Part shown: positions 15,628 to 30,457 of the stretch, piece by piece
Numbering within the stretch: position 1 is the stretch's first letter
How the letters are laid out: each line of letters begins with the position of its first letter
DNA from: Thamnaconus septentrionalis
Lineage: Eukaryota; Chordata; Actinopteri; Tetraodontiformes; Monacanthidae
Direction of reading: 5' to 3'
Assembly (NCBI GenBank): GCA_009823395.1
Contig: CM020515.1
Location: 19,847,489-19,911,488 of the forward strand
Length of the DNA stretch: 64,000 bases
Notes under the pieces: generated by a model
The model's input: only the letters and a program-made list of their open reading frames with translations
Told to the model about the DNA's origin: nothing
The model's database searches: none
Translations under genes and position numbers: made by a program

Positions 15628-18600
15628 GTGAAAATGCTGCGTTTATAAACCTCTACTGGCTGTTGGGTTGTGGTGGGATTTTGGTGCCATCCATCTGTGT
15701 TGGTGTCTCAACAAATATAATTTAGACGGCGGCGCCTCGTCCTGTCGGCAGCTGGTGATCTACAAGCTTCGTCTCGCGGCTGCGGCTGATTAATCAGCCG
15801 CCGCGTCTCGTCTCTCACAGACTCGCTCCTGTTTGCAACTATTGCACCATTTGCAGAATTGATAACGGCCGCAGTGATTCATTTACAGGGGAGGACGAGG
15901 CGAATGTGTGTGTGTGTGTGTGTGTGTGTGCGTTGATATTGAACCTCCACAAAGAGCCAATTAAAATATTTCCCTTGTTGATCAACCTGATTTGCAGCGT
16001 GATGACTCGAAGCTCCTTGGTTCGATAGTAGTAAACAGGTTCAGGTGTGTTTGGTCCCGCCGAGACTTTTGATGGCTGCAGTTTATCATAAAAAATCTGA
16101 CACGGAGCTCCCTGGGATTTTTTGTGTTGTTTTTGTTGTTGTTGTTGTTGTTTTCTCCCTCCGCGCTACCAAAACGATGCAGACGCACTCAAGGTGGCCG
16201 AAATCCTGCACACAGCTTCAGCAGAGTCGGCTCCTCCTGCCGAGCAGGTGTTCAGCAGTTAGCCCAGTGTTTGTGACGTGTTCTGCCGGCCGCCAGGCGA
16301 CAGACTCCAGACCTGACGGGGTCAAATCTCCCTTCCACGAGACGTCTAAAAGGTAGATTTCACCTCGTCTCTGCAGCAGGGGAAGCGACCACGGACGTAA
16401 ATTGAAGAGCAGAAGAAGAACAAGAGAAAATATAATGGTGAGAACGAGCCAATCAGAGGCGGAGTAAAGCCTCCTCTGACAGGAAGTGCCTGACACAGCT
16501 GAAACAAGACGTCCGCAGCGTTTTGTTTTCCCATCTTCTCCTTTCCCATCGTCTGCTTTGCAGTTTTTTTTCTTCCTCTTGCGGAGAAGTCGTTATTTTA
16601 AAAAAATAAACGGCCTGTTCTGAAAGTACAGCGGACAGATTCCAGCTCCCTGAGTGGCCACTTACTGTACAGCAGCGCCTTTGGAGCCCGTTGCCGATTT
16701 AGGCTAAAAAAAAAAAAAAAAAAACCCAGTTTGTTGTATAATTCAGCCCCAGGCTGTTTTTATAGTTTCATTAAAAAGAGCAGCAGGAGGAAGAGGAGGA
16801 GGAGGAGGAGGAGGAGGAGGAGGAGGAGGAAGAGCAGATATTGGAGTATGATCACTTTGTGATGATGGTGTTTGAATTAAAACTGACTGAGGAACAGCTG
16901 ATAATTACACCAAGGCTGTGTCTCAATTCAGGGTCTGCACCCTTCAAACCGAGTGTCCTCTGTCTGAAGGAAGCGTTCTTCCAGGACCCGGCCTAGAAGG
17001 ACGGACCAAACCCCGCCTCCCCGGTAACCACACGGGACGGTCTAGCCTTCGGTGTATTTCCTCGTTTCGTCACCGCCATTCCCTCCTGCTGGCCAACCCA
17101 AGAAGTGACGTTTTCATAGCATAAAGCTAACCATTGGTTAGCCATCTAACGTTGCCGTTGGATGTTCAAATAAGTAAAATCCTACATTAAATACTGGATA
17201 CTTTATGTGAAACTTCAATACTTAAATTTATACGTTGTGTCTTTGCCAGTAGATGGCGCTAATTTCAGCTGTCTGAAATGATGGGTTATAGAAGTACGCG
17301 AAGGATAGTAGCGGTGCAGCCTTGGAAATCGGCTAAAACGAGGGCGCATTCCCAGGACGCATTCGGAGCGTCCTGTGGACTTTTGGGAAGTGGGAGGAGC
17401 CTTCGCGCAGGTGCTGTGACACAACTTCCTCTCAAAATGCGTACTTCAAGGATGCAGAGCCTGAACTGAGACACAGCACAAGTGTTGAAATGCTGCTGGA
17501 TGCTCTCGTCAGGTGAGAAGATTCCCAGCTGAGTCGTCATCATCATCATCATCATCATCGTCATCATCATCATCGTCTTCACTTGAACAAAACCGCGTCG
17601 TCATGTAGAAGCAGCAGCCAGACAGAGAGAGAAAAAGAAACGTCTCTTACCCTAAAATCTCAACCGCTGCTTCCACACCACTTCCTGTGCGTCAGCCGAC
17701 TTCCTGTCCGGGCCAACTGCAATGGAAGCGCCGACGACTTCAGGAACGTCTGCTGAGGAAAAGACACAATCGTTTGGGACGAGTTGGCAGGAAGCGACAC
17801 AAACCAACAAAGCGAAGGAACAGAGACGGGGAGGTCTGGTCGTGCAGACAGCCAAATAAATCAAATAAATCAAGCAAATGATTCCACTCAACTCTCTCGC
17901 TCTCTGCACCGCCTGCTGGCCGAGCGGCAGGTTCATTCTCTCAACACACACACGGCTGTCAGCAGGGATTTGAGTCGGCGGCTCCGACGCAGATCAAGCA
18001 GCTTTCGGCCGCCGACCCGCTGAGTCAGAGTGTCTTCAGGTTCAGGGTTCAGACTCGTCGACATCAGCGGCTACTTTCATCTCTTGCTGGGAACAGAAGA
18101 AAACTGTCCACGGCCAACTTTGTCAAAACTGAGACACGGAGATAAACAGGAAGTCTTGGGACGTTCCTGGGAACGGATTGATCAGCTGACTGTCTGACTG
18201 ACTGACTGACTGACTGGCTGACTGATGCGGAAGCTGCTGAGTCACAGGCCCTGCAGTCAGTCCAGTCTTCTCTGGTTCTGCCATCGCTCACGGCCAGCAG
18301 ACTCAGGATATGAGCGCAGAGAAAGATGTGACCCGTCAGACACGGCGGCCCTGGGATCGGCCAATCCCGACGAGCGGCTGTCACACGCCACGCGGCGGAT
18401 TTGTCATCGTTTGTCCTGCGCGGCCGGCCGAGACATCCGTCGGCGTCGCGACGGAGAAAAAAAATAAAGCCGGCGGGCGGCGATAAGCCGGCGGCCGAGG
18501 TGGCGAGAGCAGCCGCATCTCGGAGGAGATCGGAGAAAACATTTCAGGAGCCAATTAGTCATGTGACAGCGGAGTCAGCGGCCGCCGCCGCCGCCCTCCG

Positions 18601-18683
18601 CCCGCCAGGCAAAGTTTCCAGCCGGTCGGCCGGAGTTTCCTCAGCTCGGCTTCCTCTGCCCTCCAGGAAATGATGAGATGAGT

Positions 18684-18714
<31 letters not shown>

Positions 18715-19277
18715 GAAAACACAACACACACATCAGTAATTCCATTTTCCACCTCTGCAAAAAAAAAAAAATAATAATACCAAAAAAAGCCTGCACTCGG
18801 CTTATGAAATATTAACTGACAGGTGCGAGCGATTCCCTGCATTTTGATGACGACTCCGTCCAATAATTATTCACCAGGCGGCGGCTTGAATGTCGGCGAC
18901 GGCCAATTAAAAAGAAAAGAAGAGGAAAAAAAGCCTCGACAATTTATCTTTTCTTTTTTTTTAATAATTGCTTTATAATTGGCCCGAAACGATTGTTTTT
19001 CTTCGGTGGTTTTTTGACACGTCGCCTCAGAGCGACGCCGGCTGTGGAGGTTTGTTACTGAGGCGTTTGGTCCAAATTAAAAGACATGAACTTTGTTTGC
19101 AGCATGTTTTTTTTTTTTTTGTTGAGGGGGGGGCACTAGATGGCGCTAAACATGACACACTGGGCCTCTAAAAAGAAGAACGGAAACAAACAAACAAGCT
19201 GTGCTGATGAACGAGGTCTCGACCAGAAGAAAACGCCAAGATTCAAAACAGCAAGACCAGAAGAAGCTGCCAGAACC

Positions 19278-20440
<1,163 letters not shown>

Positions 20441-21311
20441 TGTGTTTCAGGAAATAAAGACAGATAATTTACTTGGGTTATTGTCTCTTTGGGAAACACT
20501 CTTTGGAATCATTAGGAAGCTTTTTTTCAGATTCATTTTCTGTTCTTCCAGGTGCGTCCTACTCCGCTCAGCCTTGATACGATCCAGCCGCCGCCGCTGC
20601 CACCGCCACCGCCACCGCCCGCCGCCGCCGCAGCTCCTCATCATCCTAATGAAAGTCATTTCTGTCCATCTCTCCTGGACGTGCAGGCGGCAAATGGAGG
20701 CTAATTATTTATAACAATGAAATGTATTTACAAGAAATCCAGCCAAATAGCTTCCATTAGAGTCGCTCCTGAATCAGAGGCGCTGATGTTTTTTGGAAGC
20801 CGTGCAGAAGTAGCGGCTACACACGTGTGATCAATAATTCCTTCAGCCCAGATTCCACTGATGGGCCCCTTTGATGTGGACCTGAGTGCAGAGGAGCGAG
20901 GACGTCCCGGGGGAGAAAATGTGAAGGAAAGAGGCTTCATTATTCCAGACAGCTGTCAGAGGGTCATATTCAATTAGCTCTAACAGGCCGCCGCCGCCGC
21001 CACGGAAGAAGGGAGGGATAAACAGATAGACGGCTAAATAAACAAACAGGGAGTCAGAGATTCACTCCAGTCGCCTGGAAACACTGCGAAAGTTGGAATT
21101 AAATTTCCTGACGGATGTATCTCGTAGGAAGCTACCGTCGTGCAGTACCGAGGGAAACTGTGGGGGGCGCTGCAGCCCTCAGCTGGAGCCAGAACAACAA
21201 AGTAAGACGAAGAAGAAGAAGAACTTGAAGGGACTGTTGGAACTTATAGGGAAAATATTTTGCCAGATTGTCGGATCCTCCCCAAATTCCGAACTCAGTC
21301 AGAAGCAAGAT

Positions 21312-21313
<2 letters not shown>

Positions 21314-21364
<51 letters not shown>
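21314..21364. repeat. (ATT)17 microsatellite
   Basis: Uninterrupted ATT trinucleotide tract of about 17 units. Confidence 0.95.
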
Positions 21365-21669
21365 TAAGCAGAGCAAAGTAGAGTCTTTGCTCGGTCGGGC
21401 AGCAAAAGCTAATGTGTACAGAAAGAAATAAACATTTGTATATCATGATGAAACTTTTGAACCATTTAAAACGGCAATAACTAAAATAGGATCCTTAATA
21501 AGTGGCTGTTTAATTTCTGTTTAATTTGCTCAGATGAAATCATCTGATGGTGAACAGCTGTGAAGGCAGAGCGGTTGGAATGTTTGCTCTACTAAGAGTT
21601 TGGTGAATGAATCCCAAGGTAATTATTTTGTTTGGTTTGTTTCTGATGCGAGTGTGTGTGTGCGCTTGG

Positions 21670-21706
<37 letters not shown>

Positions 21707-22889
21707 TGTTTGTGTGTTTTGCTGCTAAGTGACTTCTTGTTGTTTTGGCTGAAACATTGTGTTGCAAGTGCGCCTGTGATATTCCAGCGAGGTCTCCAGC
21801 GCTACGCAGTCGAAGAGGCGGGAAAAAAAAAAATCAGCGTCCGTCTGTCCGCGAAGTCGGAGGCGAACGTAAAACTTTCCACGCCGCAGATCTTCAGCGT
21901 CTAATTGGCCCGTGTGTCTGCAGGGACGTTGGTTTTCTGGACCTGGAAGAGCAATTAGCTTTCCAGCAACGTTGCTGCTGCTCCCTCTTCAGTGTACTCA
22001 CAGAGTGAAAGATGAAAAAAAAAAGCAGCGTCGGTGCTCTTCATCTTCCCGCCAAAGTCCGCGGTAAGATTGGGAGAGGGGTGGGAGGGGCAGCGAAGGG
22101 CCCTCTGGAAACTTTACAGCCGGCAGAACGCTGTGCATTAACGCCGACACTCCAGCCGTGGAGGCGGCGGCGGCTCTTTCAACGCGTTCAAGTGGCAGCT
22201 AATGTGAAAGTTAGCGGCAGGAAGTCTGCAGTTTGTTTCCGCACGAGATAAAAAAAAAGCTTCAGCCAGCTGAGCTGTGAACACGGAGATGCGTCTCGCA
22301 AAGAATGGAAACATATCTGGGAATAAACTCTTCACACAATTCCAGATGGGAAGGAGTGGCTGCTTGTAGCTCCTCCTCCTCCACCGTCGTTCCTTTGTTG
22401 CTGCGATTTGTATTTGCCGCCGCTGGCGGATACAAACACGATATTCCGATGTTGCTAAACCTTCCTTATGGCACCTGTCGCAGGAAGTGACATCACAGCG
22501 CCCTCCCCACCCTCTTCCAGATGGTCTCTTGACACTGCGCGGTCATGGCCGCCCTGGTCCCACAGGGGGAGCTCTTGCTGTCCTCGGCCAAAGTCCGAAG
22601 TCTGCCGTAATTACGCGGCCGTCACTTGCGATTTTCATCAACAAGCGGCGACGCGATGATCCGGCAGGAACGTTAATGAGTCCCGGAGTCCAGTTAATCA
22701 GCCGCCGCCGCCGCCTTTCGTGACGGTTCACGTCGTCCGAGTCGTCCGAGTCGTCGAGTCGTCCTCCCGCCCCTCCAGGGATCCATAAGACAGGAAGAAA
22801 GTGCTTCCCCAGCAGGAAAAGGAACTTTTTTTGGCTTTTTTTCCCCCCATTATTATATTTCTAAGCCGTCCCTTCCTTCATTAGCAGAG

Positions 22890-23143
22890 CAGACAGCCGC
22901 CTCCTCCTCTTCTTACTCCTCCTCCTCCAACTCCTCTTCCTTCTACTCCTTCTTGTCCTCCTCTTCCCCCTCCTCATCCTGCTCCTCCTCCCTTCCTTCC
23001 CCTCCTTCCCTCCTCTTCCTCCTTTTTCTCCTTCTCTTCCTCCTCATCATCCTCCTTCTCCCTGTCCTCTTCGTCCTCTACCTCCACTCTTCCTTCAACT
23101 CTTCTTTCTCCTCCTCCTGCTTCTCCTCTTCCTCCACCACTGC
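22890..23143 (+). repeat. Degenerate CTC/TTC pyrimidine tract
   Basis: About 250 bases that are nearly all C and T on the plus strand, built from irregular CTCCTC, TTCCTC and CTTCTC units. It has triplex (H-DNA) potential but no regular period. Confidence 0.8.
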
Positions 23144-25125
23144 GTGACGGAGGCAGAGATGTGAGAGAAGGTGGAGTTTCGATCGGGACCCTGCGGTCGA
23201 TTCGTCTCTTCTGCTTGAACTCGTTTTTTTCATTTGCTGATTAACTTCAAGTTAATCCGATTTTTTTTTTTTTAATAGCAGCGACGAACCTCTAGAGGGC
23301 AGGCTGCAGAGCCTGAAGCCCCTTGTGACTTCACAGTTACAAGCAATAGCTCGCTAAGTTAGCGTAGCTCGCTGCCACTACCAGCCAGTTTGCGGTTTCA
23401 GTTTCCCAGAATGCACCTCGGACCCCGAAGTCGCCCCTCGACTTTCCACCTCGTGGCAAATTTTTCCTGAGCGCGAGATAAACAAACGTTTGTGGCATTT
23501 AGACGCCGCTCGCCGCCAATCACCTCGGCGGCGTTTGACATTAATCAGCGTTGCGCTTTCTAATCACCTTTCTGCAGGTAAACGCACTCAAACAGAGTCG
23601 CTGCTCGTCTAATCATAAAGCCAAAAAAAGGGGGAAGCGAGAGAGTCAAAAAACAACCCCGCCGCCGCCGCCGCTTTTCTTCCCTCTGCTGCTCCGCTGC
23701 CGCCGCTGCTTATAGAGAATTCCTTTGAAAGTCTGAACTCGGCTTAATCATCAGACTCAGCCGTTGTTCCGCTAATGACTAGCACAGTGTGTGTTTGACG
23801 TGGCGGCGGCGGGCGGCGCCCGGCTCGGCAGCAGCTGACTGCACACGGAGCCGCAGCGACCGGCGCTGAATTCTAAGTAGGGCGGTGGCGGAGGAGGAGG
23901 AGGACGAGGAGGAGGAGGAGGAGGGGAGGAGGAAGCGGCTCACTGCTCTTCCCCCTCCAGCCTGGAAACACTGTTTCCAGCAGCAGCAGCAGCAACGGAG
24001 GCAGTTTCACCTGCTGGATTCTGAGATTTTATTCAAAAAAAAAATAAGTTTTTTGCTTTTACAGAACTTTACTGCTCAGACGATTCAGTCTGCAGCCCTC
24101 TGATCCTCAGTCTGGTTGCTCATGTGACTCCTCCTCCTCCTCCTCCTCCTCCTCCTCCTCTTTCTCCTTCTCCAACTGGACCAGCATCAGGCCGGCACAT
24201 ATCAGGTGAGTTCAGCAAAGACCCCGCCCCTACACCCCCCCGATTGGCCAACTGCTCCTGGTCCTCCTCCTAGTCCTCCCACCCCTCAACCCCTTCCCCC
24301 AATCAGAAGCGAGCAGGGGCGTGTCTTTTGCGGCTTGCTGTTGTCAAATCTCCCAGGAAATGTTGCTACGATCAAAATCAGTCGTCAAATCCCAGAAATC
24401 CTGAACTTCAGAGGGAGAGAGCGCCATCCAGAGAGAGCCCTGATTGGTCGACTCCTGAAGAGGCCGCAGAGTTTTGTCTTTACACTCCGAGTGTCCAGTC
24501 TGGCGCCCTCCTCTGATCTTCTTCTGTGTGTTTTTGATGATGAATCAGGAGGGTCGGAACGAGGAAGTGACGACGGCAAACTCGCCCTCGCTCAGGACGC
24601 CATCCATAATTCAGCAGCAGCAGCATGAAAATCAAGAGCAGGGACGCATAACTTGTGATTGTGTTCAAACTGCGACAATTAAGGAGGGAAGCAGGAATCA
24701 AAGCAGCACGTTTAGCATTCCGCTCCCCTGCTTAATATTCCTGGGATATTAACCATCCGCCTCCGACAGAGCCGGGAGGCAACAATTCATTCAGACTTCT
24801 TTGTTGCCTTCAGGAGGACAGAGTCAAAAGGGACAGAGAAGATCTGATCTGTCGCCTCCAGGTGCATTGTGGGTAATACAGGGACTCTGAAGCAGGTCAG
24901 AAGCAGTTCTTCTGTGTTTCTCATGAACACCTTTGGAAATCATGCGATTCAGCAGTGCCACAGTGGCCACACCCCCACAGACAGGTGTTGGCTCCGCCTC
25001 TCTCAGATCAAGGTCCAACAAAGCCTCAGTTTTCACCAGGCGGCTGTAAACAGGGGGCTAAATATACTGATATGGGAGACACTTTGGTGGAGGACGTTCC
25101 TGTGAGGAAGCAGGAAGGTGATGGT

Positions 25126-25164
<39 letters not shown>

Positions 25165-25928
25165 CCCCAGGGCCCAGCAGATGTCAGGTTCACGCCGAGG
25201 TCACAACTCTTGGCCTCACGTCACTGGGAACTCTGGCGCCACTGACGCTGTTACTGGGTCAAACCCGACTGTCACCTGAGACACTCGGCCAGAAGAGCGT
25301 CTGGCCTCCTATTGGCTGCTGCCACATGTGATGTGTGGTCGGCACATGACGGTGGGCGGAGTCTGCGTCCAGAGCCGACCAGCAGCTGGGAAAAAAGCCA
25401 CAAAGTGACCAAACTGCAGCGTCCAAGCAGACTGGAAGCTGCTTCCTGGTTCTGGCTGTAGCTCCGCCCCCTCTCACCTCTTCAGAGGGCACCGATTGGT
25501 CCGGTCGGTCAGTGGCTTGCTGCCACTTCTTCAAGTCCTGGCCGTTTTACACACAGCTCCTCAAAGCTCAGCGAGTAAAGTCGATATAAAGTTTTAACTC
25601 TTTACCCAGAATCCTCGGAGGCGGCGGAGGCAGTAATTACCACAGCAGAGGAAAACAGCGGCGCAACCTGATTGTCTTATTGATTCTCTGTGTTCTGCTG
25701 TGAACAGACTCTGGTCGCTCGCCGCCGGCCAGTTGTAACCGGCTGAAAGTGAGCGGCTACGTGTTGTTAACAAGCATTAGCGCTGTGTGTGTGCGTGTGT
25801 GTGTGTGTGTGTGCGTGTGATTTTTCTTCTGAGCTGCGTTCTCGACTTGCAGCTCTCAGAAGAAAAATCGGGACTCCAGCTTTGTTTGTTGACTGTGACA
25901 ACAATAACAATGCCCCTACTGTTCACAC

Positions 25929-26180
25929 AGCGCCCCCTGCTGGCCTGGAATAGGAGTAAGGTTAGCCTGTCACATATGAGATGGTGCTGGACAGGCAACC
26001 AAAGCATTACAGTACCATGTCAGGCCTCTAGGGGGCGATGTGGCAACGGTAGCGACGCCATTCTTCCTGTTAAGAGTCAATCACTCTTTAAATTCAATGC
26101 AGCAGCATCTGATCCCTCGTTTTCTTCTCCTCACGCTCCAGATTCTGCTCAGCGTCTCCCTTCTGCTCCCCCTGCTGGCC
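25929..26180. promoter_or_regulatory. Cluster of three CTCF-like motifs
   Basis: AGCGCCCCCTGCTGGCCT at 25929-25946 is a near-perfect CTCF core on the minus strand. GCCTCTAGGGGGCGATG at 26024-26040 is plus-oriented. TGCTCCCCCTGCTGGCC at 26164-26180 is minus-oriented. Three motifs in 250 bases with mixed orientation could mark a domain boundary, or simply reflect a common teleost repeat fragment. Confidence 0.45.
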
Positions 26181-29100
26181 TCACCGGGAGGCGGCGACGC
26201 AGACAGATTCTGTTTTTGTTGAGAAGTCGCCCCGATAAGCAGAGAGGGGGCGCGGAAATAATGAGCTTTGTCTCATTAATGGATATAGAGAATCCATCAC
26301 GGCTCGTACGTTTTCCGATGAATTATGCATCAGGAATAAAGAGCCGCTGCCGCGGCAGCCGCCTGTATATCACAGAGAGATCAACTCCACCATCAACTGC
26401 TTTTGTTTTAATAGCGCCATCAGGTTGTTTATGGCGGCACCTCAACGTTCCTTCAGGAAGCGCCGAGCCGAGGTGCCGCTTATTAATATTTATTTACTGT
26501 TTACACGCAAAGAGGGAATATCGGAGCGTGACACACGCTGTAACCCCCGGAGGTTCCGGGGAGCAGCGTTAGCAACGCGGCTAGCAGGGCTGGCTAACAT
26601 GCAAATTAGTGGTTAAAATTCCCCAGTCTGATTGAAATAAGGAGGAGGAGCTTGTTGAAGGGCAACATGTGTGTCTGACAGTGTGTCAGGTGACCAGAAG
26701 TTGGCCAAACTTGAAACCCTCCCTCAGTCTTCAGGGTTTGGAAAGGTTTTTTTTTCTTTGTTTTTTTTGTTTTTTTAACATTGTGTTTTTGTCCCGGACT
26801 CCAGCGGAGCACAATTAATCAAGCAGTTGGTCATTTTGTGAAAAGCAGAGCGAGCGGGACAATCTTCACGGACCTCTCCAAGTACGAAAGTCAATTGTTT
26901 GCGACATCTGAGTTCATTCTGCAAACAAAAACATCAAATCCGAGGAATTTCTGTCTCTCCAAAGTTTTCTGATTGCCACATTCATCAAAATGCTCATGAA
27001 AAGACTTCAAAAGTCAACCAGTGTCTCAGTCTTCCTGCTCTGCTCCGGCTCGTCCTCCTTGACTTCTGTTCTTCTCTTCTGCAGAACTTCTGCACCTTCT
27101 GGGAGTCGATGGAGCTGCCAGGTCCGTTTCCTCCAAGCACGACTTCCATCACATTGACAGTCTGTCTGATCCGCCGGGAAACATCCCGGCATCCACAATC
27201 TCTCATCTGGGAGCCGCTTTCTAATCCGACGGTTAAATCTTATTTGCAGGCAGGACTTCATGTTTATTTTTATGAGCCAATATTACAAAAAAAAAAAAAA
27301 AAGAGCAGAAAAGCAAAGAAAGACGAGGCTGAGAGTCACCAGCAGGAAACATCTCCAGCATCTGGAGCTGCTTGAACTGCTGGAACTCTGCAACTCTGCT
27401 CAGCACTGAAATCAAGGCGCCGCCGGCCCGTCGAGACAAACCAGAAGCAGTTCCAAGCTTTTATTCCTCCACTCCCTCCCTCTCTCTCCCCTCTCTCCCT
27501 CCTTCCCTCCCTCAGAGAAGACATGATGAAATTAATAAGATTTCCACCCGGCCGCTTTTCCGGTCCGACCTCCACGTTTAAACTCGTTTAGCCGCTCTAA
27601 ACTCTCCGATTGCTCGCCGTTGCCTCATCCCTCCGTCGAAAGCGAGGGAACGTTCTGACGTGGAAATCAACAGAAGATGAACGTTCGGCCGGCGGCGGCA
27701 GCATCCAAAAAGGGGTTTTTAGACACAGCATCAGAACAGCTTCTGAAAAGACGAAGGTTGTGATCGGATTTTGCTGACGGTCTGAGCAGCAGCGGCGGCG
27801 GCGGCGGCCTGCAGGGCCACCGACCAATCAGAGCTCACGAAACAATGACTTCACCTCCAGCCAGCAAACCGAACCCAAAGACTTTTCTTCCCATAAAAAA
27901 AAAAAAAAAAAAGATTTTTGTGTAACAGATTCCGAAAAGTTGATTTTCCGTCTTCTCGCAGCGGAACAAAGAGACCTCGGAAGCGTGTGGACTTTGAGGG
28001 GTGGGGGTGGGGGGGCGGAGCCTGCTGGTGGAGACCTCCAGGCTTCATCCGTCAGCTCCGCCGCTGAGCTCCGCTCGGCTCTGACGCTCCATAGCGGCCG
28101 GGAGTCAAGATATGTGCACGTGATGGATTTTCCTGCAGATTCCATTTCTGTTGCCGGTTCTCGACATCCAGCCTGAAGAAGTCAAAACGTTCAGAAAGGG
28201 GAAAAAAGAAGAGACGACTGAAGGGATGAGAGTCAAGGCGCCGGCCTTGCTTGGCCCTGCTCTCCAGCCTGCAGCTCGACGGCCTTCTTCTTTTTTCCAA
28301 GGAAACGACACAAAGACTTTCAGCCGCTGTGTGCGCGTAGAGCGAAGGACGTCCATCCTCCCGTCTGTTCTCTTCCTCCGCTGGCTCATCCTGCTCTCAG
28401 GGTCGTTGGGAGAAATGAATATTGATCGCTTGCTTTAAAAGAAAAAAAAAAGAAAATGAAAAAAAATCCAATCGATCATCAATCTTGGTTCCTTAAAAAA
28501 ACGAGACGGGTGATTGATTCGAGTGGCTGGAACTGACAAGCGGAACCGCAACCAGAAAATAAGTGATGAGGAAAAGCAGATGAGGTTTTGACAAACTGAA
28601 GCGAGCGCCTGTAAGTAAATACAGATGGTAAATGAAAAATAAGAAAATAAACCGTTTTTCCTTCTGCGCCACATTTTCAGGTCACATTTTCTCTTTTCAC
28701 CGAGGGCTCCGTCAAAGCAGCCGAGCACCAGACAGCAGCCAGGAAGGAGCTGTGACATCACTTCCTGCTCTCGGTCTCGCCGGTCGCCGCCAAACAATTT
28801 ACATTTGGCTGCCTGTCTGTTTTTGTTTGTTTGTTTGTGTTTTTCCCAGCAGTCACTGCTGTTCCGGCCACAAGGGGGCCTCGCCGAGGTTCGGCTGATG
28901 CAGATTTAAAGTCTCAGGATTTTTCATGTCTAAAAAAAAAAACCAGGCCGTTTCAAGAATATTCCAACAACAACAACAACAACAAGAACAAAAACCCCTC
29001 TCTGCTCTCTGCCTCCACCGGTCGCATCACATCAGCGTCAGCCGGGCCGGACCGACAACCCTCATCAGCCTCGCCTCACATCAATTTCAGTCAAAAACAA

Positions 29101-29522
29101 CAATCTGGCTTCGTTAAGAGCTCGGCCGCTCCGCTCGCCCCCGGTTCTCTCACTCTCTCACTCTCTCACTCCAACCTTTTTGTAGATTTTGCAGTGAAAA
29201 CATGAATAAATCAGGAAATGAATGAAAAATCTCTTTGGTCGCTGAGGTGATGCAACGAACCCCCGCAAACGCCAACGACATGAAAGCTACGTTCCCAACA
29301 TCGCAGCGTTCTGAAGAGAACGTCAGAGCTCGGTGGCCATCGATCCGGAGTCGGGAATCATGAACATGATTGATTCCCAGTTTTCTGGATAAACCAACGG
29401 ACTAATTAATATTGCTGTTGACTGTAAGTCCCAACACAGAGAGCCAGCAAACTGGCAAGGGATCAAAGCGGCGCCACCCTCTGGATCCTTTTCCCTTGTC
29501 TTAAAGATGCATGAAAGGAAGA

Positions 29523-29561
<39 letters not shown>
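29523..29561. repeat. (CTG)13 trinucleotide repeat
   Basis: Thirteen CTG units, uninterrupted, in intergenic DNA with no supported coding frame. Confidence 0.93.
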
Positions 29562-30457
29562 GGAATTTTTACGCACACAGGCGGCATTCTGGGAATTACA
29601 CTTGGAGAAGAGAGCGGGACGCGTAGCCCAGAGAAAAATGTTTTATTCTCTTTCAGAGCGTGAGGACGGACGTTCCGACACCATTCAGAGTCGGGAACGT
29701 TTGAAATTATTCCGGCAGCAGCGGGAAGATTCCACGCTTGCGCGGCAGAGTTTGTTTTCCGACTGAAGGAAAATCGACTCCGCGTGTCGGGGACGGATTC
29801 GCTCGAAGCCACGTCGTCGTCATCGGCTCGCAAAAGACACAATTTTCTGAATGTTTTGTAATCACATCCTGGACTGCAGTGGAGCAGCTGTGTTTAACCC
29901 TCTGTTTGCAGCCTGCGGCGAAAATGCTGAACTTGCAGCATTTTCTGAACTTGCACATGTGGCGGACACCTTGCCTGCACCTGTCAGTGAGCAGGGTGGT
30001 CAGTGACTTGCTAGAGCAACAGAGGGCAAAGCGTTTGACTGGTGGGACCACAGTGGCCTCAGTCCTGTCAATGTATTTTACTGTATTTAAATTTAAATGC
30101 GTCTTATTAATGTTGATTAAAAATGAAGAAAAGCAAAGTTTTCATCAAGTGTCATCAGTGTCTTTGAAGCCGCACACTGTTCAGCTCTTTATTGAAATGA
30201 CGCTTAAAGCACTGAAAAAATGGGCAAAATACAGCTAATTCGTGACTTACTGACTGTCAAAATAATTTCTCCAAGTTCGGCGGGCCGGATTAAAAAGCTT
30301 CATGAGCCCACGTCCGTGGTAGAGGTAGCAGTGCCCTTTATGACGTCACAAAGGGTCCATCCAGCAACAAAGGTGAGTCTGATAACTGGTGTTCCTCCAG
30401 CTGATGAGCCTGATGAGAACCAGCGCCAGCAGGGACGGACCGCCTTCCCCTCCTCCT

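Larger units (their letters stand above)
13176..19277. other. Intergenic, no recognisable gene
   Basis: No coding exon is supported. Content: GT tracts near 13635-13668 and 15905-15930, poly-A/T runs (13835-13860, 13921-13936), a TA tract at 14491-14510, GGAGGA runs at 15170-15200 and 16790-16831, a CTGACTGA repeat near 18187-18225, and a transposon-like copy at 14196-14390. Short homopurine stretches lie near 18683-18717. CpG-rich patches near 18410-18620 could be regulatory, but nothing shows it directly. Confidence 0.55.

Noticed and set aside
29738..30238. 166-codon plus-strand frame, possibly transposase-derived
   Set aside because: No recognisable domain or catalytic motif. A hAT-like end phrase nearby hints at a decayed element, but coding cannot be supported.
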